Below, one piece after another: positions 1 through 9,204 of a stretch of 48,050 bases of DNA. This DNA is from an uncultured Eubacteriales bacterium. Its GTDB lineage: Bacteria > Bacillota > Clostridia > Oscillospirales > CAG-272. Location: NCBI GenBank assembly GCA_900542425.1, contig UQNQ01000014.1, forward strand, positions 1-48,050. Reading direction: 5' to 3'. The translations under genes and the position numbers were made by a program. The notes below the pieces were generated by a model. That model was given only the letters and a program-made list of their open reading frames with translations, made no database searches and was not told where the DNA came from. Position 1 is the stretch's first letter. Each line of letters opens with the position of its first letter.

Positions 1-957
1 CGCGGCAATGACGATAACACCGTCATGTCCGCCAAAGCCGTCCATTTCCACAAGCAGCTGATTGAGCGTTTGCTCACGTTCATCGTGTCCGCCTCCGAGT
101 CCTGTTCCGCGGCGGCGGCCAACCGCATCTATCTCATCAATAAAGATAATGCTGGCAGGCGCTTTTTTCGCTGTTTCAAACAAATCACGCACACGGGAAG
201 CACCGACACCGACATACATTTCAACAAAATCGGAACCAGAGATAGAAAAGAACGGCACATCCGCCTCTCCGGCAGTCGCTTTTGCCAGCAGTGTTTTACC
301 CGTTCCGGGAGGTCCGACAAGCAGAACACCGCGCGGTATCTTTGCACCAAGCCTGCGGTACTTGGCAGGATCACGCAAATATTCAACAACCTCGCGCAAT
401 TCTTCCTTTTCCTCATCTGCACCGGCAACGTCACTGAAATAGACGCGTGTTTTATCCCTGTTCGGCACCTTTACTCTCGCTTTGGAAAATGCGGTCATTC
501 TGCGTTCCCCATCCGAAAGCTTATTGGCCATATAGAACCAGAATGCTACGCCCAAGGCAAGAATAATGATATACGGCAGAAACGAAATCAGCCATGAGGT
601 CTGCTTCGGTTCCTCAATGATAAATTTATCCATCTGCAAGGTTCGCTCTTCAGCCGGAAGCTCGAGCTGTGCATCGATATACGGATCAACATCATTCAAG
701 AACATGGTAAGATCTCTCAGTCGCAGCTGATAGGTCTTTGCTTCCCCGTTCTCACCGATTTCCGTCGTCTTGATTGTTAACAGGTTGCTCGAACTGATGG
801 TGCATTCGGTAACCTTGTTGTCATGAAACATCTCGACCACTTCGCCATAAGAAATTCCCTCGGCACCGCTTTTGCTGTTCAGCAGACTGAGAGAGGCCAA
901 TATCAAGGCTGCAATCAGGACAACATATAGAATTATCGTCTTTGTGTTTCCCTTCAT
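1..957 (-). CDS. ftsH: ATP-dependent zinc metalloprotease FtsH, 5' part (cut by window edge)
   Basis: Membrane-anchored AAA+ protease that degrades misfolded and regulatory proteins. My translation from the ATG at 957 gives 319 residues before the window ends. There is an N-terminal membrane segment at about residues 7-26, an extracytoplasmic domain, a second membrane segment at about 122-142, then the AAA module with Walker A GPPGTGKT (215-222), Walker B IIFIDEIDAVG (270-280) and the pore motif MYVGVGASRVRD (247-258). The HEXXH zinc site expected later in the family lies outside the window. GGAGG-like bases precede the ATG and a TATAAT lies upstream at 1023-1028. One departure from what I remember as typical is KATAGEAD after Walker A, where KAVAGEA is usual. 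Identification is very secure. Confidence 0.97.
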   Translation of the reverse strand, partial: MKGNTKTIILYVVLIAALILASLSLLNSKSGAEGISYGEVVEMFHDNKVTECTISSSNLLTIKTTEIGENGEAKTYQLRLRDLTMFLNDVDPYIDAQLELPAEERTLQMDKFIIEEPKQTSWLISFLPYIIILALGVAFWFYMANKLSDGERRMTAFSKARVKVPNRDKTRVYFSDVAGADEEKEELREVVEYLRDPAKYRRLGAKIPRGVLLVGPPGTGKTLLAKATAGEADVPFFSISGSDFVEMYVGVGASRVRDLFETAKKAPASIIFIDEIDAVGRRRGTGLGGGHDEREQTLNQLLVEMDGFGGHDGVIVIAA

Positions 958-1022
958 GTCTTCATTATCCTCCGAAGGTTCTGTGAAAATCATTAAAACT
1001 GAAAATATTTTAAATTGGGTCT

Positions 1023-1028
1023 ATTATA
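1023..1028 (-). promoter_or_regulatory. -10 element of the ftsH promoter
   Basis: TATAAT on the minus strand, about 65 bases upstream of the ftsH ATG. No good -35 sits 17 bases upstream, so only the -10 is supported. The 144-base gap between uvrA and ftsH holds nothing else I recognise. Confidence 0.55.
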
Positions 1029-1101
1029 ACAATTTTAAATGTCACTGATATGGAAAAAATGTGAACATTCTTTATATTTTATTAAAAAAAGCAGGGGAGT
1101 A

Positions 1102-3915
1102 TTACAGAATTTTCTTCAAATACTGTCCGGTATAGGAGCGTTCACAGGCAGCAATTTGCTCCGGGGTTCCTGTCGCGACGACGGTTCCTCCGCCGTCTCC
1201 GCCTTCAGGGCCGAGATCAATAATATAATCCGCCGTCTTGATGACATCAAGATTATGCTCGATGACAAGAACGGTATTGCCGTTTTCGCAAAGCCGGTTT
1301 AAAATCAAAAGCAGCTTTGCAACATCGTCCGTATGCAATCCCGTCGTCGGCTCGTCAAGAATATAAATCGTTTTTCCCGTACCGCGGCGCGCAAGCTCTG
1401 TTGCAAGTTTCACCCGCTGCGCCTCTCCTCCCGAAAGCGTTGTCGAGGACTGCCCGATTTTGATATATCCAAGACCGACATCGTATAAGGTTTGAAGCTT
1501 TCTTAAAATTTTCGGATGATTCTCAAAGAAAGAAAGTCCTTCTTCAACGGTCATGTCAAGAACATCAAAAATATTTTTTCCCTTATATTTGACTTCAAGC
1601 GTATCGTGATTATAACGTTTGCCGTGACAGGTATCACAGGTAACATACACATCCGGCAGAAAATGCATTTCGATGCATCGCACACCGTCTCCCTCGCACA
1701 TTTCACAGCGTCCTCCCTTGATATTGAAAGAAAACCGTCCTGCGGTATAGCCGCGTGCTTTTGCGTCGGGAGTCATCGCAAAAAGCTCGCGGATATCGGT
1801 GAAAAGTCCCGTATAGGTCGCAGGATTTGAGCGCGGTGTACGTCCGATCGGACTTTGATCGATAGAAACGACTTTGTCAAGATTTTCCATTCCGTCAATA
1901 CGCTCAAATTTTCCGGGATAAGTTGTCGCTCGATTGAGTCTGTGTGCAAGCTCCCGCAGCAGCACTGCGTTGACAAGCGAAGATTTTCCGGAGCCGGACA
2001 CGCCCGTAACACAAATGAATTTTCCAAGCGGGAAATCCACTGTAATATTTTTGAGATTATTTTCCGCAGCGCCCACAACAGTCAGTTTTTTCCCGTTCCC
2101 GGGACGGCGAGATTCCGGCACCGGAATTTTCATCTTTCCTGAAAGATATTGTCCGGTAAGGGAGCGCTCGCATGCCATGACCTCAGCCGGCGTACCGGCG
2201 GCAACTACCTCTCCGCCGTGGATTCCTGCGCCGGGACCGATATCCACAATATAATCCGCCGCAAGCATGGTTTCCTCGTCGTGCTCGACAACAATTACGG
2301 TATTGCCCGTATCGCGCAGCCGCTTCAGCGTGTCAATCAGCTTGGAATTGTCTCTTTGATGAAGCCCGATACTCGGCTCGTCAAGGATATACATGACGCC
2401 GACAAGCGAGGAACCGATTTGTGTTGCCAGCCGGATTCGCTGCGCTTCTCCTCCTGAAAGCGTTCCCGCTTTTCGCCAAAGCGTCAGATAATCAAGACCT
2501 ACACTCTGAAGGAATCCAAGCCTTGCGCGGATTTCTTTCAAAATTTCTTTTGCAATCTGCTGCTCCGTCTTATCAAGCACAAGATGGTCGAAAAACGCAA
2601 TCTCACGTGTAACATTGAGCGAACAAAGCTCATAAATATTCAGCCCGCCGACTGTCACGGAAAGCGTTTCCGGCGACAGTCTTTTTCCATGACAAGAGGG
2701 GCAAGGCGTAAAATCCATAAATTCGTTGTAATATTCATTTCCGGACTGCGCGATGCGGGTCTCAATGATATTCAGAACACCGTTCCACACCGAATAGGTC
2801 TCGCGTCCCTCTCCGCCGAAATACCGCACGACATGATAACGCTTTGAGCCAGTTCCGCGCAGGAGCGCATGCATTGCTTCCTCCGAATATTCGCAGAGGG
2901 GCGTATCGAGCGTAAAACCGTATTCTTTCCCCACTGCCTCAATGAGCGGAGCATTCCAGCTTTCTTCCTCCATACTCTTAAAGCCGTTGACGGCAATCGC
3001 ACCGCCCCGCAGAGAAAGCGTCGTATCCGGAATGACCTTCCTCTCCGATACCACCTGCATTTCCCCCATGCCGGCGCATTTTTCACATGCACCGAACGGA
3101 CTGTTAAAAGAAAACATTCGCGGAGAAAGCTCGGTCATGGCGATGCCGTGTTCCTCACAGGCATAATTCTGGGAAAAACGCATTTCTTCATCCGTGTCGG
3201 GTAAATACACAACCGCAACACCGCCTCCAAGAGAAAGCGCTGTTTCCAGAGAATCAGAAAGGCGGCGACGGATATCCGGCTTCATGACAAGTCGATCTAC
3301 TACAATGTCAATGCTGTGCTTTTTATTTTTATCAAGCTCCGGCACCTCATCCAGTGCATAAATATAACCATCCACGCGCACACGCGCATATCCGCTTTTG
3401 CGCGCATCATCAAAAACTTTTTCATGCATACCCTTTTTGCCGCGCACGGCAGGAGATATGATCATGAATTTCGTACCCACGGCAAGCGACATAATCCGTT
3501 CAATGATAACGTCCGTCGGCATTTTCCGGATTTCCTTGCCGCAAACAGGACAATGCGGGATCCCGATTCTCGCATAAAGCAATCGCAGATAATCATAGAT
3601 CTCCGTTACCGTTCCGACTGTGGAGCGCGGATTTTTCGAGGTGGTTTTTTGGTCAATGGAAATGGCGGGAGATAATCCGTCAATAAAGTCAACATCCGGT
3701 TTGTCAAGCTGTCCTAAAAATTGCCTGGCATAAGAGGAAAGCGACTCCACAAAACGACGGTGCCCTTCGGCATAAAGCGTGTCAAAGGCAAGCGAGGATT
3801 TGCCGGAGCCGGAAAGCCCCGTAAAAATAACAAGCTTGTCCCTTGGAATTTCAACATCTATATTTTTAAGGTTATGCACTCTCGCGCCTTTTATGCGGAT
3901 GGATTTTGTTGACAT
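1102..3915 (-). CDS. uvrA: UvrABC excinuclease subunit A
   Basis: DNA-damage recognition ATPase of nucleotide excision repair. It loads UvrB at lesions. The product is 937 residues, normal for the family. It has two ABC modules. The first has Walker A GLSGSGKS at residues 33-40 and signature LSGGEAQRIRLA; the second has GVSGSGKSS and LSGGEAQRVKLA. Zinc-binding CxxC pairs appear as CPVCGKE, CEKCAGMG with CPSCHGKR, and CEMCEGDG with CDTCHGKR. The gene starts 28 bases after the uvrB stop with an AAAGG-type site 7-8 bases before the ATG, so it is co-transcribed with uvrB. Regulation probably comes from the uvrB promoter. Nothing unusual was seen. Confidence 0.98.
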   Translation of the reverse strand: MSTKSIRIKGARVHNLKNIDVEIPRDKLVIFTGLSGSGKSSLAFDTLYAEGHRRFVESLSSYARQFLGQLDKPDVDFIDGLSPAISIDQKTTSKNPRSTVGTVTEIYDYLRLLYARIGIPHCPVCGKEIRKMPTDVIIERIMSLAVGTKFMIISPAVRGKKGMHEKVFDDARKSGYARVRVDGYIYALDEVPELDKNKKHSIDIVVDRLVMKPDIRRRLSDSLETALSLGGGVAVVYLPDTDEEMRFSQNYACEEHGIAMTELSPRMFSFNSPFGACEKCAGMGEMQVVSERKVIPDTTLSLRGGAIAVNGFKSMEEESWNAPLIEAVGKEYGFTLDTPLCEYSEEAMHALLRGTGSKRYHVVRYFGGEGRETYSVWNGVLNIIETRIAQSGNEYYNEFMDFTPCPSCHGKRLSPETLSVTVGGLNIYELCSLNVTREIAFFDHLVLDKTEQQIAKEILKEIRARLGFLQSVGLDYLTLWRKAGTLSGGEAQRIRLATQIGSSLVGVMYILDEPSIGLHQRDNSKLIDTLKRLRDTGNTVIVVEHDEETMLAADYIVDIGPGAGIHGGEVVAAGTPAEVMACERSLTGQYLSGKMKIPVPESRRPGNGKKLTVVGAAENNLKNITVDFPLGKFICVTGVSGSGKSSLVNAVLLRELAHRLNRATTYPGKFERIDGMENLDKVVSIDQSPIGRTPRSNPATYTGLFTDIRELFAMTPDAKARGYTAGRFSFNIKGGRCEMCEGDGVRCIEMHFLPDVYVTCDTCHGKRYNHDTLEVKYKGKNIFDVLDMTVEEGLSFFENHPKILRKLQTLYDVGLGYIKIGQSSTTLSGGEAQRVKLATELARRGTGKTIYILDEPTTGLHTDDVAKLLLILNRLCENGNTVLVIEHNLDVIKTADYIIDLGPEGGDGGGTVVATGTPEQIAACERSYTGQYLKKIL

Positions 3916-3943
3916 GAATCATTGCCTTTCGGTTTTTCGAAAT

Positions 3944-5914
3944 TTATTTTTTCAGTTTTGCAATGGAGTCGCGCAGATAAGCCGCACGTTCAAAATCAAG
4001 AACAGCCGCCGCGTCTTTCATTTCCTTGGTTAGCTGCTCAATCAGCGTCTCCTTTTGCTTTTTCGTCATTTTTTTATTTTTTTCTGCCTTTGTGATTTCA
4101 TCACGCGACGTAATTTCAATCACTGCACGCACATCTTTTCGGATCGTCTGGGGAATGATGCCGTGTGCCTCATTATACGCGGTCTGTATCTTGCGGCGGC
4201 GTTCCGTCTCGGCAATGGCACGTGCCATAGACCCCGTCACAGTGTCAGCATACATGATGACCGTGCCGTCCGCATTTCTCGCCGCACGCCCTATGGTTTG
4301 AATCAGCGAAGTTTCCGAACGCAGGAAGCCTTCCTTATCGGCATCCAAAATCGCAACAAGAGAAACCTCCGGGATATCCAGTCCCTCCCGCAGGAGGTTG
4401 ATTCCCACAAGCACGTCGAAAACACCGAGACGCAGGTCGCGAATCAGTTCCTGACGCTCCATGGTCTCCACATTGTGATGAATATACCGCACCCGAATCA
4501 GATTCATCTCAAGATACTCGCAGATATCCTCCGCCATTTTTTTTGTAAGCGTTGTCACAAGCACACGCTCCCCACGCTCGGCGCGGACGCGGATTTCTCC
4601 CATCAGATCGTCAATTTGACCTTTGACAGGACGGATCTCCACTTTCGGATCGACAAGTCCCGTCGGACGGATAATCTGCTCGACAAGCTGTGTAGAATGC
4701 TCTCTCTCATAGTCGCCGGGCGTCGCACTGACATAGATGACTTGATTCAGTTTACTTTCAAATTCCGGAAAAAAGAGAGGACGGTTGTCAAAGGCAGACG
4801 GCAGGCGGAAACCGTAATCGACAAGATTTTTCTTTCGGGCATAATCTCCGCCGCTCATGCCGCGTACTTGCGGCAGGGTAACGTGGGATTCATCCACAAA
4901 CAGAAGGAAATCCCGCGGAAAATAGTCAAGAAGCGTATACGGCGTCGAACCGGGTGCACGTCCCGACAGAACACGGGAATAGTTTTCGACACCGGAACAA
5001 AAACCTACCTCGCGAAGCATCTCCATATCGTATTTTGTACGCTCTGAAATCCGCTGCGCTTCAAGCAGCTGCCCATTGCTCTTGAAATATTCGACACGTT
5101 CAAAAAGCTCGCGTTCAATCTCACGGATTGCCGCTTCTTTTTTTTCATCCGAGGTCGCATAATGGGATGCCGGATAAATCGCGGCATATGTCATAAGCCC
5201 CAGTATCTCGCCGGTCACCGTATTGATTTCGCAAAGCCGGTCGATTTCATCTCCGAAAAACTCGACGCGGACTGCTGTTTTGCCCGATGCCGGCATAATA
5301 TCGACAATGTCTCCGCGAATACGGAAATTGTCACGCTCAAGCGCGATGTCATTTCGGTTATAGCTGATGGCAATCAGCCGGCGCGCGAGCTCGTCAATGG
5401 AAATCTGCATACCGGGACGCAGCGCCAGCACCAGTTTTTGATATTCCGCAGGGTCACCAAGCGAATAGATACAGGATACACTCGATACGATAATGACGTC
5501 CCGTCTTTCAAACAAAGCGGATGTTGCGCTGTGGCGCAGACGGTCGATTTCATCGTTGATGGAAGAATCCTTCTCAATATATAAATCTTTGCCGGGAATA
5601 TAAGCCTCCGGCTGATAATAATCATAATAGGAAACAAAATATTCAACGGCGTTTTCCGGAAAGAATTCCCGAAACTCCGAGCAGAGCTGCGCTGCCAGCG
5701 TCTTGTTGTGCGCAAGCACAAGCGTCGGACGGTTGACATTCGCAATGATGTTTGCCATGGTAAACGTCTTTCCGGAACCGGTGACGCCGACAAGAGATTG
5801 TTCGCGGTCTCCGTTCAGCACACCGCGCGTCAAAGCATCGATCGCCTCAGGCTGGTCGCCGGTCGGCATATATGAAGAAACCAGTTTGAAGCGGTCCGTA
5901 TGCGTCACCTCCAT
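3944..5914 (-). CDS. uvrB: UvrABC excinuclease subunit B
   Basis: Helicase-like damage-verification subunit that receives DNA from UvrA and recruits UvrC. The product is 656 residues. Walker A GVTGSGKT is at residues 43-50, the beta-hairpin that grips the damaged strand is YYDYYQPEAYIP (from about 97), helicase motif DESHVT and motif VI IGRAARN are present, and a C-terminal UVR domain for UvrC contact contains LDFERAAYLRDSI. The start is slightly uncertain: the ATG at 5914 has only a weak upstream ribosome site, while GGAGGTG lies immediately inside the gene at codons 2-3. No in-frame ATG follows soon, so I keep 5914. It is the first gene of a uvrB-uvrA operon behind a good promoter. Confidence 0.97.
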   Translation of the reverse strand: MEVTHTDRFKLVSSYMPTGDQPEAIDALTRGVLNGDREQSLVGVTGSGKTFTMANIIANVNRPTLVLAHNKTLAAQLCSEFREFFPENAVEYFVSYYDYYQPEAYIPGKDLYIEKDSSINDEIDRLRHSATSALFERRDVIIVSSVSCIYSLGDPAEYQKLVLALRPGMQISIDELARRLIAISYNRNDIALERDNFRIRGDIVDIMPASGKTAVRVEFFGDEIDRLCEINTVTGEILGLMTYAAIYPASHYATSDEKKEAAIREIERELFERVEYFKSNGQLLEAQRISERTKYDMEMLREVGFCSGVENYSRVLSGRAPGSTPYTLLDYFPRDFLLFVDESHVTLPQVRGMSGGDYARKKNLVDYGFRLPSAFDNRPLFFPEFESKLNQVIYVSATPGDYEREHSTQLVEQIIRPTGLVDPKVEIRPVKGQIDDLMGEIRVRAERGERVLVTTLTKKMAEDICEYLEMNLIRVRYIHHNVETMERQELIRDLRLGVFDVLVGINLLREGLDIPEVSLVAILDADKEGFLRSETSLIQTIGRAARNADGTVIMYADTVTGSMARAIAETERRRKIQTAYNEAHGIIPQTIRKDVRAVIEITSRDEITKAEKNKKMTKKQKETLIEQLTKEMKDAAAVLDFERAAYLRDSIAKLKK

Positions 5915-5957
5915 CCGTTTTTATTTATTCCCTTTTTCAAATATATATACTTTTTTT

Positions 5958-5986
5958 AGTATACCACATTTGATGGTATTTTTCAA
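5958..5986 (-). promoter_or_regulatory. uvrBA promoter with overlapping palindrome
   Basis: Minus-strand TTGAAA (5981-5986), 17-base spacer, TATACT (5958-5963): a good sigma-A promoter about 45 bases before the uvrB start. A perfect inverted repeat ATACCA-N7-TGGTAT (5961-5979) covers the spacer and the upstream half of the -10. That is the right place for a repressor operator. It does not match the GAAC-N4-GTTC LexA box of Firmicutes, so the factor is unknown. Confidence 0.7.
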
Positions 5987-6029
5987 CATCAAAAAACAAA
6001 TGTTTTAAAAACGTTGAATTTGAATTCTG

Positions 6030-6202
6030 CCGAAAAAAACTCGTGGGAATCCCCTTAGCCTCCGACGGTAGCTTATGTCACTCCCGCACCCGCTGATGTG
6101 GGAAACGTGCCGGGAGCCGCGATGCCGGAAACCCCGTCCCGCACGGAACCGGTCGAGCGGAACACTCGCGGTTTCTTTTCTTGTGCGGACAAGAAAAGAA
6201 CC
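6030..6202. repeat. GC-rich structured non-coding element, possible dispersed repeat
   Basis: This stretch lies between the uvrB promoter and the sdaAA terminator and is visibly richer in GC than its neighbours. It contains strong dyads. At 6170-6202, GGTTTCTTTTCTTGT and ACAAGAAAAGAACC flank a 4-base loop. At 6081-6089 and 6107-6116, CTCCCGCAC pairs with GTGCCGGGAG (one bulge). CCGT/ACGG also pairs around 6135-6146. Short open frames occur on both strands but none has a ribosome site or recognisable product. It lies upstream of the uvrB promoter and downstream of a terminator, so it should be little transcribed. A REP- or MITE-like repeat is my best guess. A second copy in the window was not found. 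Confidence 0.45.
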
Positions 6203-6221
6203 ATCCTCCCACATAAAAAGA

Positions 6222-6257
6222 ACGGTTTCCCTTTTCCCAAAGGGAGACCGTTTTTTC
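6222..6257 (-). terminator. Intrinsic terminator of the sdaAB-sdaAA operon
   Basis: On the minus strand, ACGGT-c-TCCCTTT pairs with AAGGGA-a-ACCGT and is followed by TTCTTTTT. The plus strand also ends in a T run, so it may work in both directions. It begins directly after the sdaAA stop. Confidence 0.85.
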
Positions 6258-6258
6258 T

Positions 6259-7158
6259 TTATTTACAGCCGCCGCAGGAGGCACACCCTGAATGCAGATT
6301 CCGTACGCTGGGCGCCATAGCAAGACCTCCAAGTGCCGTTTCTCGAAGCTGATAGGGAATATTTCGCCCTACACTGTACATCGCCGCAACCACCTCATCA
6401 AACGGCACCAGCGTTTTTCCCTTTGTAGCAAGCGCGGTTTCCGCACTGATAACGGCATTGGCAACCCCCATGGCATTCCGTTTCTGACATGGAGATTCCA
6501 CAAGTCCGCCGATCGGATCGCATACCAAGCCCAGAATATTGGAAATAGCGTCTCCTGCCGCCGCAAGGCATGTTGCCGGATCCCCGCCGAACATCTCGCA
6601 CAGTGCGGATGCCGCCATTGCGGATGCGGCTCCCACTTCCGCCTGACAGCCACCCTCCGCTCCGGAAAGCGTAGCATTGCGGTCGATTAAGTATCCGACA
6701 GCTCCTGCGTTAAAAAGCGCCCTGACAAGGGCATCCTCACCGAAATCATATAACTCATGAACCGCAACAAGAATTCCCGGCAGCACACCGGCGGAACCTG
6801 CTGTCGGCGCGGCGACAATACGTCCCATGGATGCGTTCAGCTCAATGACGCCCATCGCATAAGCAGACGCGCGTGAAATCATTCCTCCCATCGCGCCCTC
6901 ACGCAGAATTCTTGCAAGCAGTGCTTTGCTTTCTCCGCCGATATAACCGCCGAGCAGTTGCATTTGCTCCGTCTGAGACCTGCCGACGCTTTCCCTCATC
7001 ACCTCAAGAGAACCCTGCATCCGCTTCCAAACTACCTCCCGGGAAACACCGAATTTTGCGATCTCCCGCAGAAGCATAATTTCTGAAATCGTTTTGTTTT
7101 TTTCTTCACAAAGAGCCAAAAGCTCTTTTCCGTTTGAAAAATCCAGAATATCTTTCAT
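6259..7158 (-). CDS. sdaAA: L-serine dehydratase, iron-sulfur-dependent, alpha subunit
   Basis: Catalytic subunit of the oxygen-sensitive [4Fe-4S] L-serine ammonia-lyase, which converts L-serine to pyruvate and ammonia in the cytoplasm. The protein is about 299 residues. Family features include the glycine-rich stretch APTAGSAGVLPG and three cysteines in conserved settings (EGGCQAEVG, LVCDPIGG, SPCQKRN) that are the expected cluster ligands. The C-terminus ends in a cysteine-rich CASCGGCK tail. I chose the ATG at 7158. A TTG at 7170, directly after the sdaAB stop, would add four residues; neither has a strong ribosome site, and translation is probably coupled to sdaAB. In this clostridial arrangement the beta subunit gene comes first. 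Confidence 0.95.
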   Translation of the reverse strand: MKDILDFSNGKELLALCEEKNKTISEIMLLREIAKFGVSREVVWKRMQGSLEVMRESVGRSQTEQMQLLGGYIGGESKALLARILREGAMGGMISRASAYAMGVIELNASMGRIVAAPTAGSAGVLPGILVAVHELYDFGEDALVRALFNAGAVGYLIDRNATLSGAEGGCQAEVGAASAMAASALCEMFGGDPATCLAAAGDAISNILGLVCDPIGGLVESPCQKRNAMGVANAVISAETALATKGKTLVPFDEVVAAMYSVGRNIPYQLRETALGGLAMAPSVRNLHSGCASCGGCK

Positions 7159-7170
7159 TGCACAACCCAA

Positions 7171-7842
7171 TCACTTTACTTTGATATAAATGGCAGATAT
7201 CACATTTTTCTGCCGGCGGAGCTCCTCCAGCGCACCCTCGTCAAAGTCCCCGTCAATTTCAATAATGGAAAACTGCTCATCGTCATTGTCTTCGCAGTAA
7301 ACGCTCATATACGAAATGTTTACTCCGTCATTTTCAAATACCTTTGCTACCGCTGCGATGACACCGGGCTTGTCCTTCTGACGCACAATTACCGCGTTGT
7401 TTTTTCCGGAAAATTTGATTTCGCATCCGTTGATTTCGTGGATTTCTATTTCTCCGCCGCCGACCGATGCCCCGCGCACAACATTGATGGTTCCATCTAC
7501 TTCCGTCAATGTAATCACGACTGTATTCGGATGATAGTCCGTCTGCTCGTCTGTCTCTTCGAAATCAAAGTCAAGCCCTTTTTCCTTGGCAATCTCAAAA
7601 GATTCCCGAATTCGGTAATCGCTGGTGTCCAGCCCGAGAATGCCCGCAACCAGCGCACGGTCAGTTCCGTGCCCGCGATGTGTCTGAGCAAAAGATCCGT
7701 ACAGCTTAAAATGAACCTTTACGATTTTCTTTTTGGCAAGCAATCCTGCGACCCGTGCGATTTTCAGCGCTCCCGCCGTATGGGAGCTCGATGGCCCAAT
7801 CATAATCGGACCTATAATATCGAATACGCTGATATTTGTCAT
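7171..7842 (-). CDS. sdaAB: L-serine dehydratase, iron-sulfur-dependent, beta subunit
   Basis: Beta subunit of the Fe-S L-serine dehydratase; in other bacteria it is fused to the alpha part. The protein has 223 residues and begins with the family stretch VFDIIGPIMIGPSSSHTAGA (residues 6-25). The C-terminal third, from about residue 150 (AVIVRQKDKPGVIAAVAKVF), is an ACT domain, a ligand-binding module that in this family probably senses serine. GGAAGGGAAAC precedes the ATG. The stop is followed at once by sdaAA. No promoter is evident in the 69 bases between murA and this gene, so it may be read from the murA promoter through a modest hairpin. Confidence 0.95.
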   Translation of the reverse strand: MTNISVFDIIGPIMIGPSSSHTAGALKIARVAGLLAKKKIVKVHFKLYGSFAQTHRGHGTDRALVAGILGLDTSDYRIRESFEIAKEKGLDFDFEETDEQTDYHPNTVVITLTEVDGTINVVRGASVGGGEIEIHEINGCEIKFSGKNNAVIVRQKDKPGVIAAVAKVFENDGVNISYMSVYCEDNDDEQFSIIEIDGDFDEGALEELRRQKNVISAIYIKVK

Positions 7843-7883
7843 ATGTTATTGTTTCCCTTCCCGCCTTGTGCTATAAATCTATG

Positions 7884-7906
7884 AAAGGGCAGAGATACTG
7901 CCCTTT
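7884..7906 (-). terminator. Hairpin between murA and sdaAB, probable partial terminator
   Basis: Perfect 9-bp stem AAAGGGCAG / CTGCCCTTT with a 5-base loop, just after the murA stop. The following tract on the minus strand (CATAGATTTATAG) is not T-rich, so termination may be incomplete and allow expression of sdaAB. Confidence 0.55.
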
Positions 7907-7911
7907 CCGTC

Positions 7912-9204
7912 TTATACCATATTCAGTTTTCTTCCTCCGTCGGGGAAATATACCTTTCGGATATTGGCTCCGACATCTCTGAATTTTGCCACAATATCAT
8001 CATAGCCACGCTCAATGAATCCGATCTCTTCAATTTCTGTGCGCCCCTCGGTAGCAAGGGCAGCAATGACCATCGCGGCCCCTGCCCGCAGATCGACCGC
8101 TTTGACACAGGCAGGCGTAAACACGGTATTTCCTTCCACGACCGCTGTTCTGTCGTCCACCTTGATTTTGGCACCCATTCTCTGAAGCTCGTCGACATAA
8201 CGGAAACGGTTGCTCCAAATGGTTTCCGACATTTGACTGGTTCCGTCCGCAAGACACAAAAGCACTGTCATCTGAGGATTCATGTCCGTTGGAAAACCGG
8301 GATACGGCAGCGTTTTCACATTCACTGCCGAAAGCTTCTCCTTGCCTCTTGATACCATCACTGCTTCATCAAATTCCTCAACAATGACGCCCATTTCACG
8401 AAGCTTTGCCGTAATCGTCTCCAAATGCTTGGGAATCACATTGTTTATGTAAAGTCTCCCTCCCGTTGCTGCTGCAGCAACCATAAAGGTTCCCGCTTCG
8501 ATCATGTCGGGGATAATCGAATACTCGCAGCCGTGAAGCTTTTCCACACCGTTAATTTTGATAATATTGGTTCCGGCTCCGCGGATATCCGCTCCGCAGG
8601 CATTCAGAAAGTTTGCAAGATCGACAATATGAGGCTCTCTTGCGGCATTTTCAATGACTGTCGACCCCTCTGCCAATACAGCGGCAATGATGGTATTGAT
8701 GGTAGCCCCAACCGAAGAACAGTCAAAATAAATGCTGTTTCCATGCACGCCGTCCGATGCCGTTGTTTCAATGCAGCCGCTGCCGACAGTCACAACAGCT
8801 CCTAATTTTTCAAAAGCCTTTACATGCAAGTCAATCGGACGAACGCCGAAATCACACCCACCGGGAAGTCCGACTTTAGCATGACCGAAACGTCCCAACA
8901 TCGCTCCGACCAAATAATACGACGCACGCATCCTTCGAACCAGCTCAAGAGGCGCCTCTACATCCGAAACACGCGTGGTATCGATTTCCACTTTCGTACC
9001 CGAAAGCATTCTCACGCTGGCGCCGACGCTTCTTAAAATTTCCAGCGAATCCGAAACATCGCTGATACACGGAAGATTATCTATTACACAAATGCCGGAA
9101 ACAACAACACTTGCAAAAATCACCGCGACAGCGGCATTTTTCATACCGCTCACATCTACTTTTCCGGAAAGCGGACAGCCGCCGTCCACAACAATTTTTT
9201 CCAT
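7912..9204 (-). CDS. murA: UDP-N-acetylglucosamine 1-carboxyvinyltransferase
   Basis: First committed enzyme of peptidoglycan synthesis: it transfers enolpyruvate from PEP to UDP-GlcNAc in the cytoplasm. From the ATG at 9204 the protein is 430 residues, normal for the family. Motifs are SGMKNAAV with Lys22/Asn23 and the catalytic cysteine in LPGGCDFGVRPIDLH (Cys117, equal to Cys115 of E. coli and the fosfomycin target). The reading frame stays open further upstream, but the family N-terminus and GGAGCTTACA before the ATG fix the start at 9204. It has its own promoter downstream of the WalRK operon. Firmicutes often carry two MurA paralogues; which one this is cannot be said. Confidence 0.95.
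   Translation of the reverse strand: MEKIVVDGGCPLSGKVDVSGMKNAAVAVIFASVVVSGICVIDNLPCISDVSDSLEILRSVGASVRMLSGTKVEIDTTRVSDVEAPLELVRRMRASYYLVGAMLGRFGHAKVGLPGGCDFGVRPIDLHVKAFEKLGAVVTVGSGCIETTASDGVHGNSIYFDCSSVGATINTIIAAVLAEGSTVIENAAREPHIVDLANFLNACGADIRGAGTNIIKINGVEKLHGCEYSIIPDMIEAGTFMVAAAATGGRLYINNVIPKHLETITAKLREMGVIVEEFDEAVMVSRGKEKLSAVNVKTLPYPGFPTDMNPQMTVLLCLADGTSQMSETIWSNRFRYVDELQRMGAKIKVDDRTAVVEGNTVFTPACVKAVDLRAGAAMVIAALATEGRTEIEEIGFIERGYDDIVAKFRDVGANIRKVYFPDGGRKLNMV

Noticed and set aside
4055..5047. 330-codon plus-strand open frame opposite uvrB
   Set aside because: Shadow of the highly conserved uvrB coding strand; no ribosome site and no recognisable product. The same holds for the 313-codon frame at 34876-35817 opposite purM and the 190-codon frame at 25-597 opposite ftsH.
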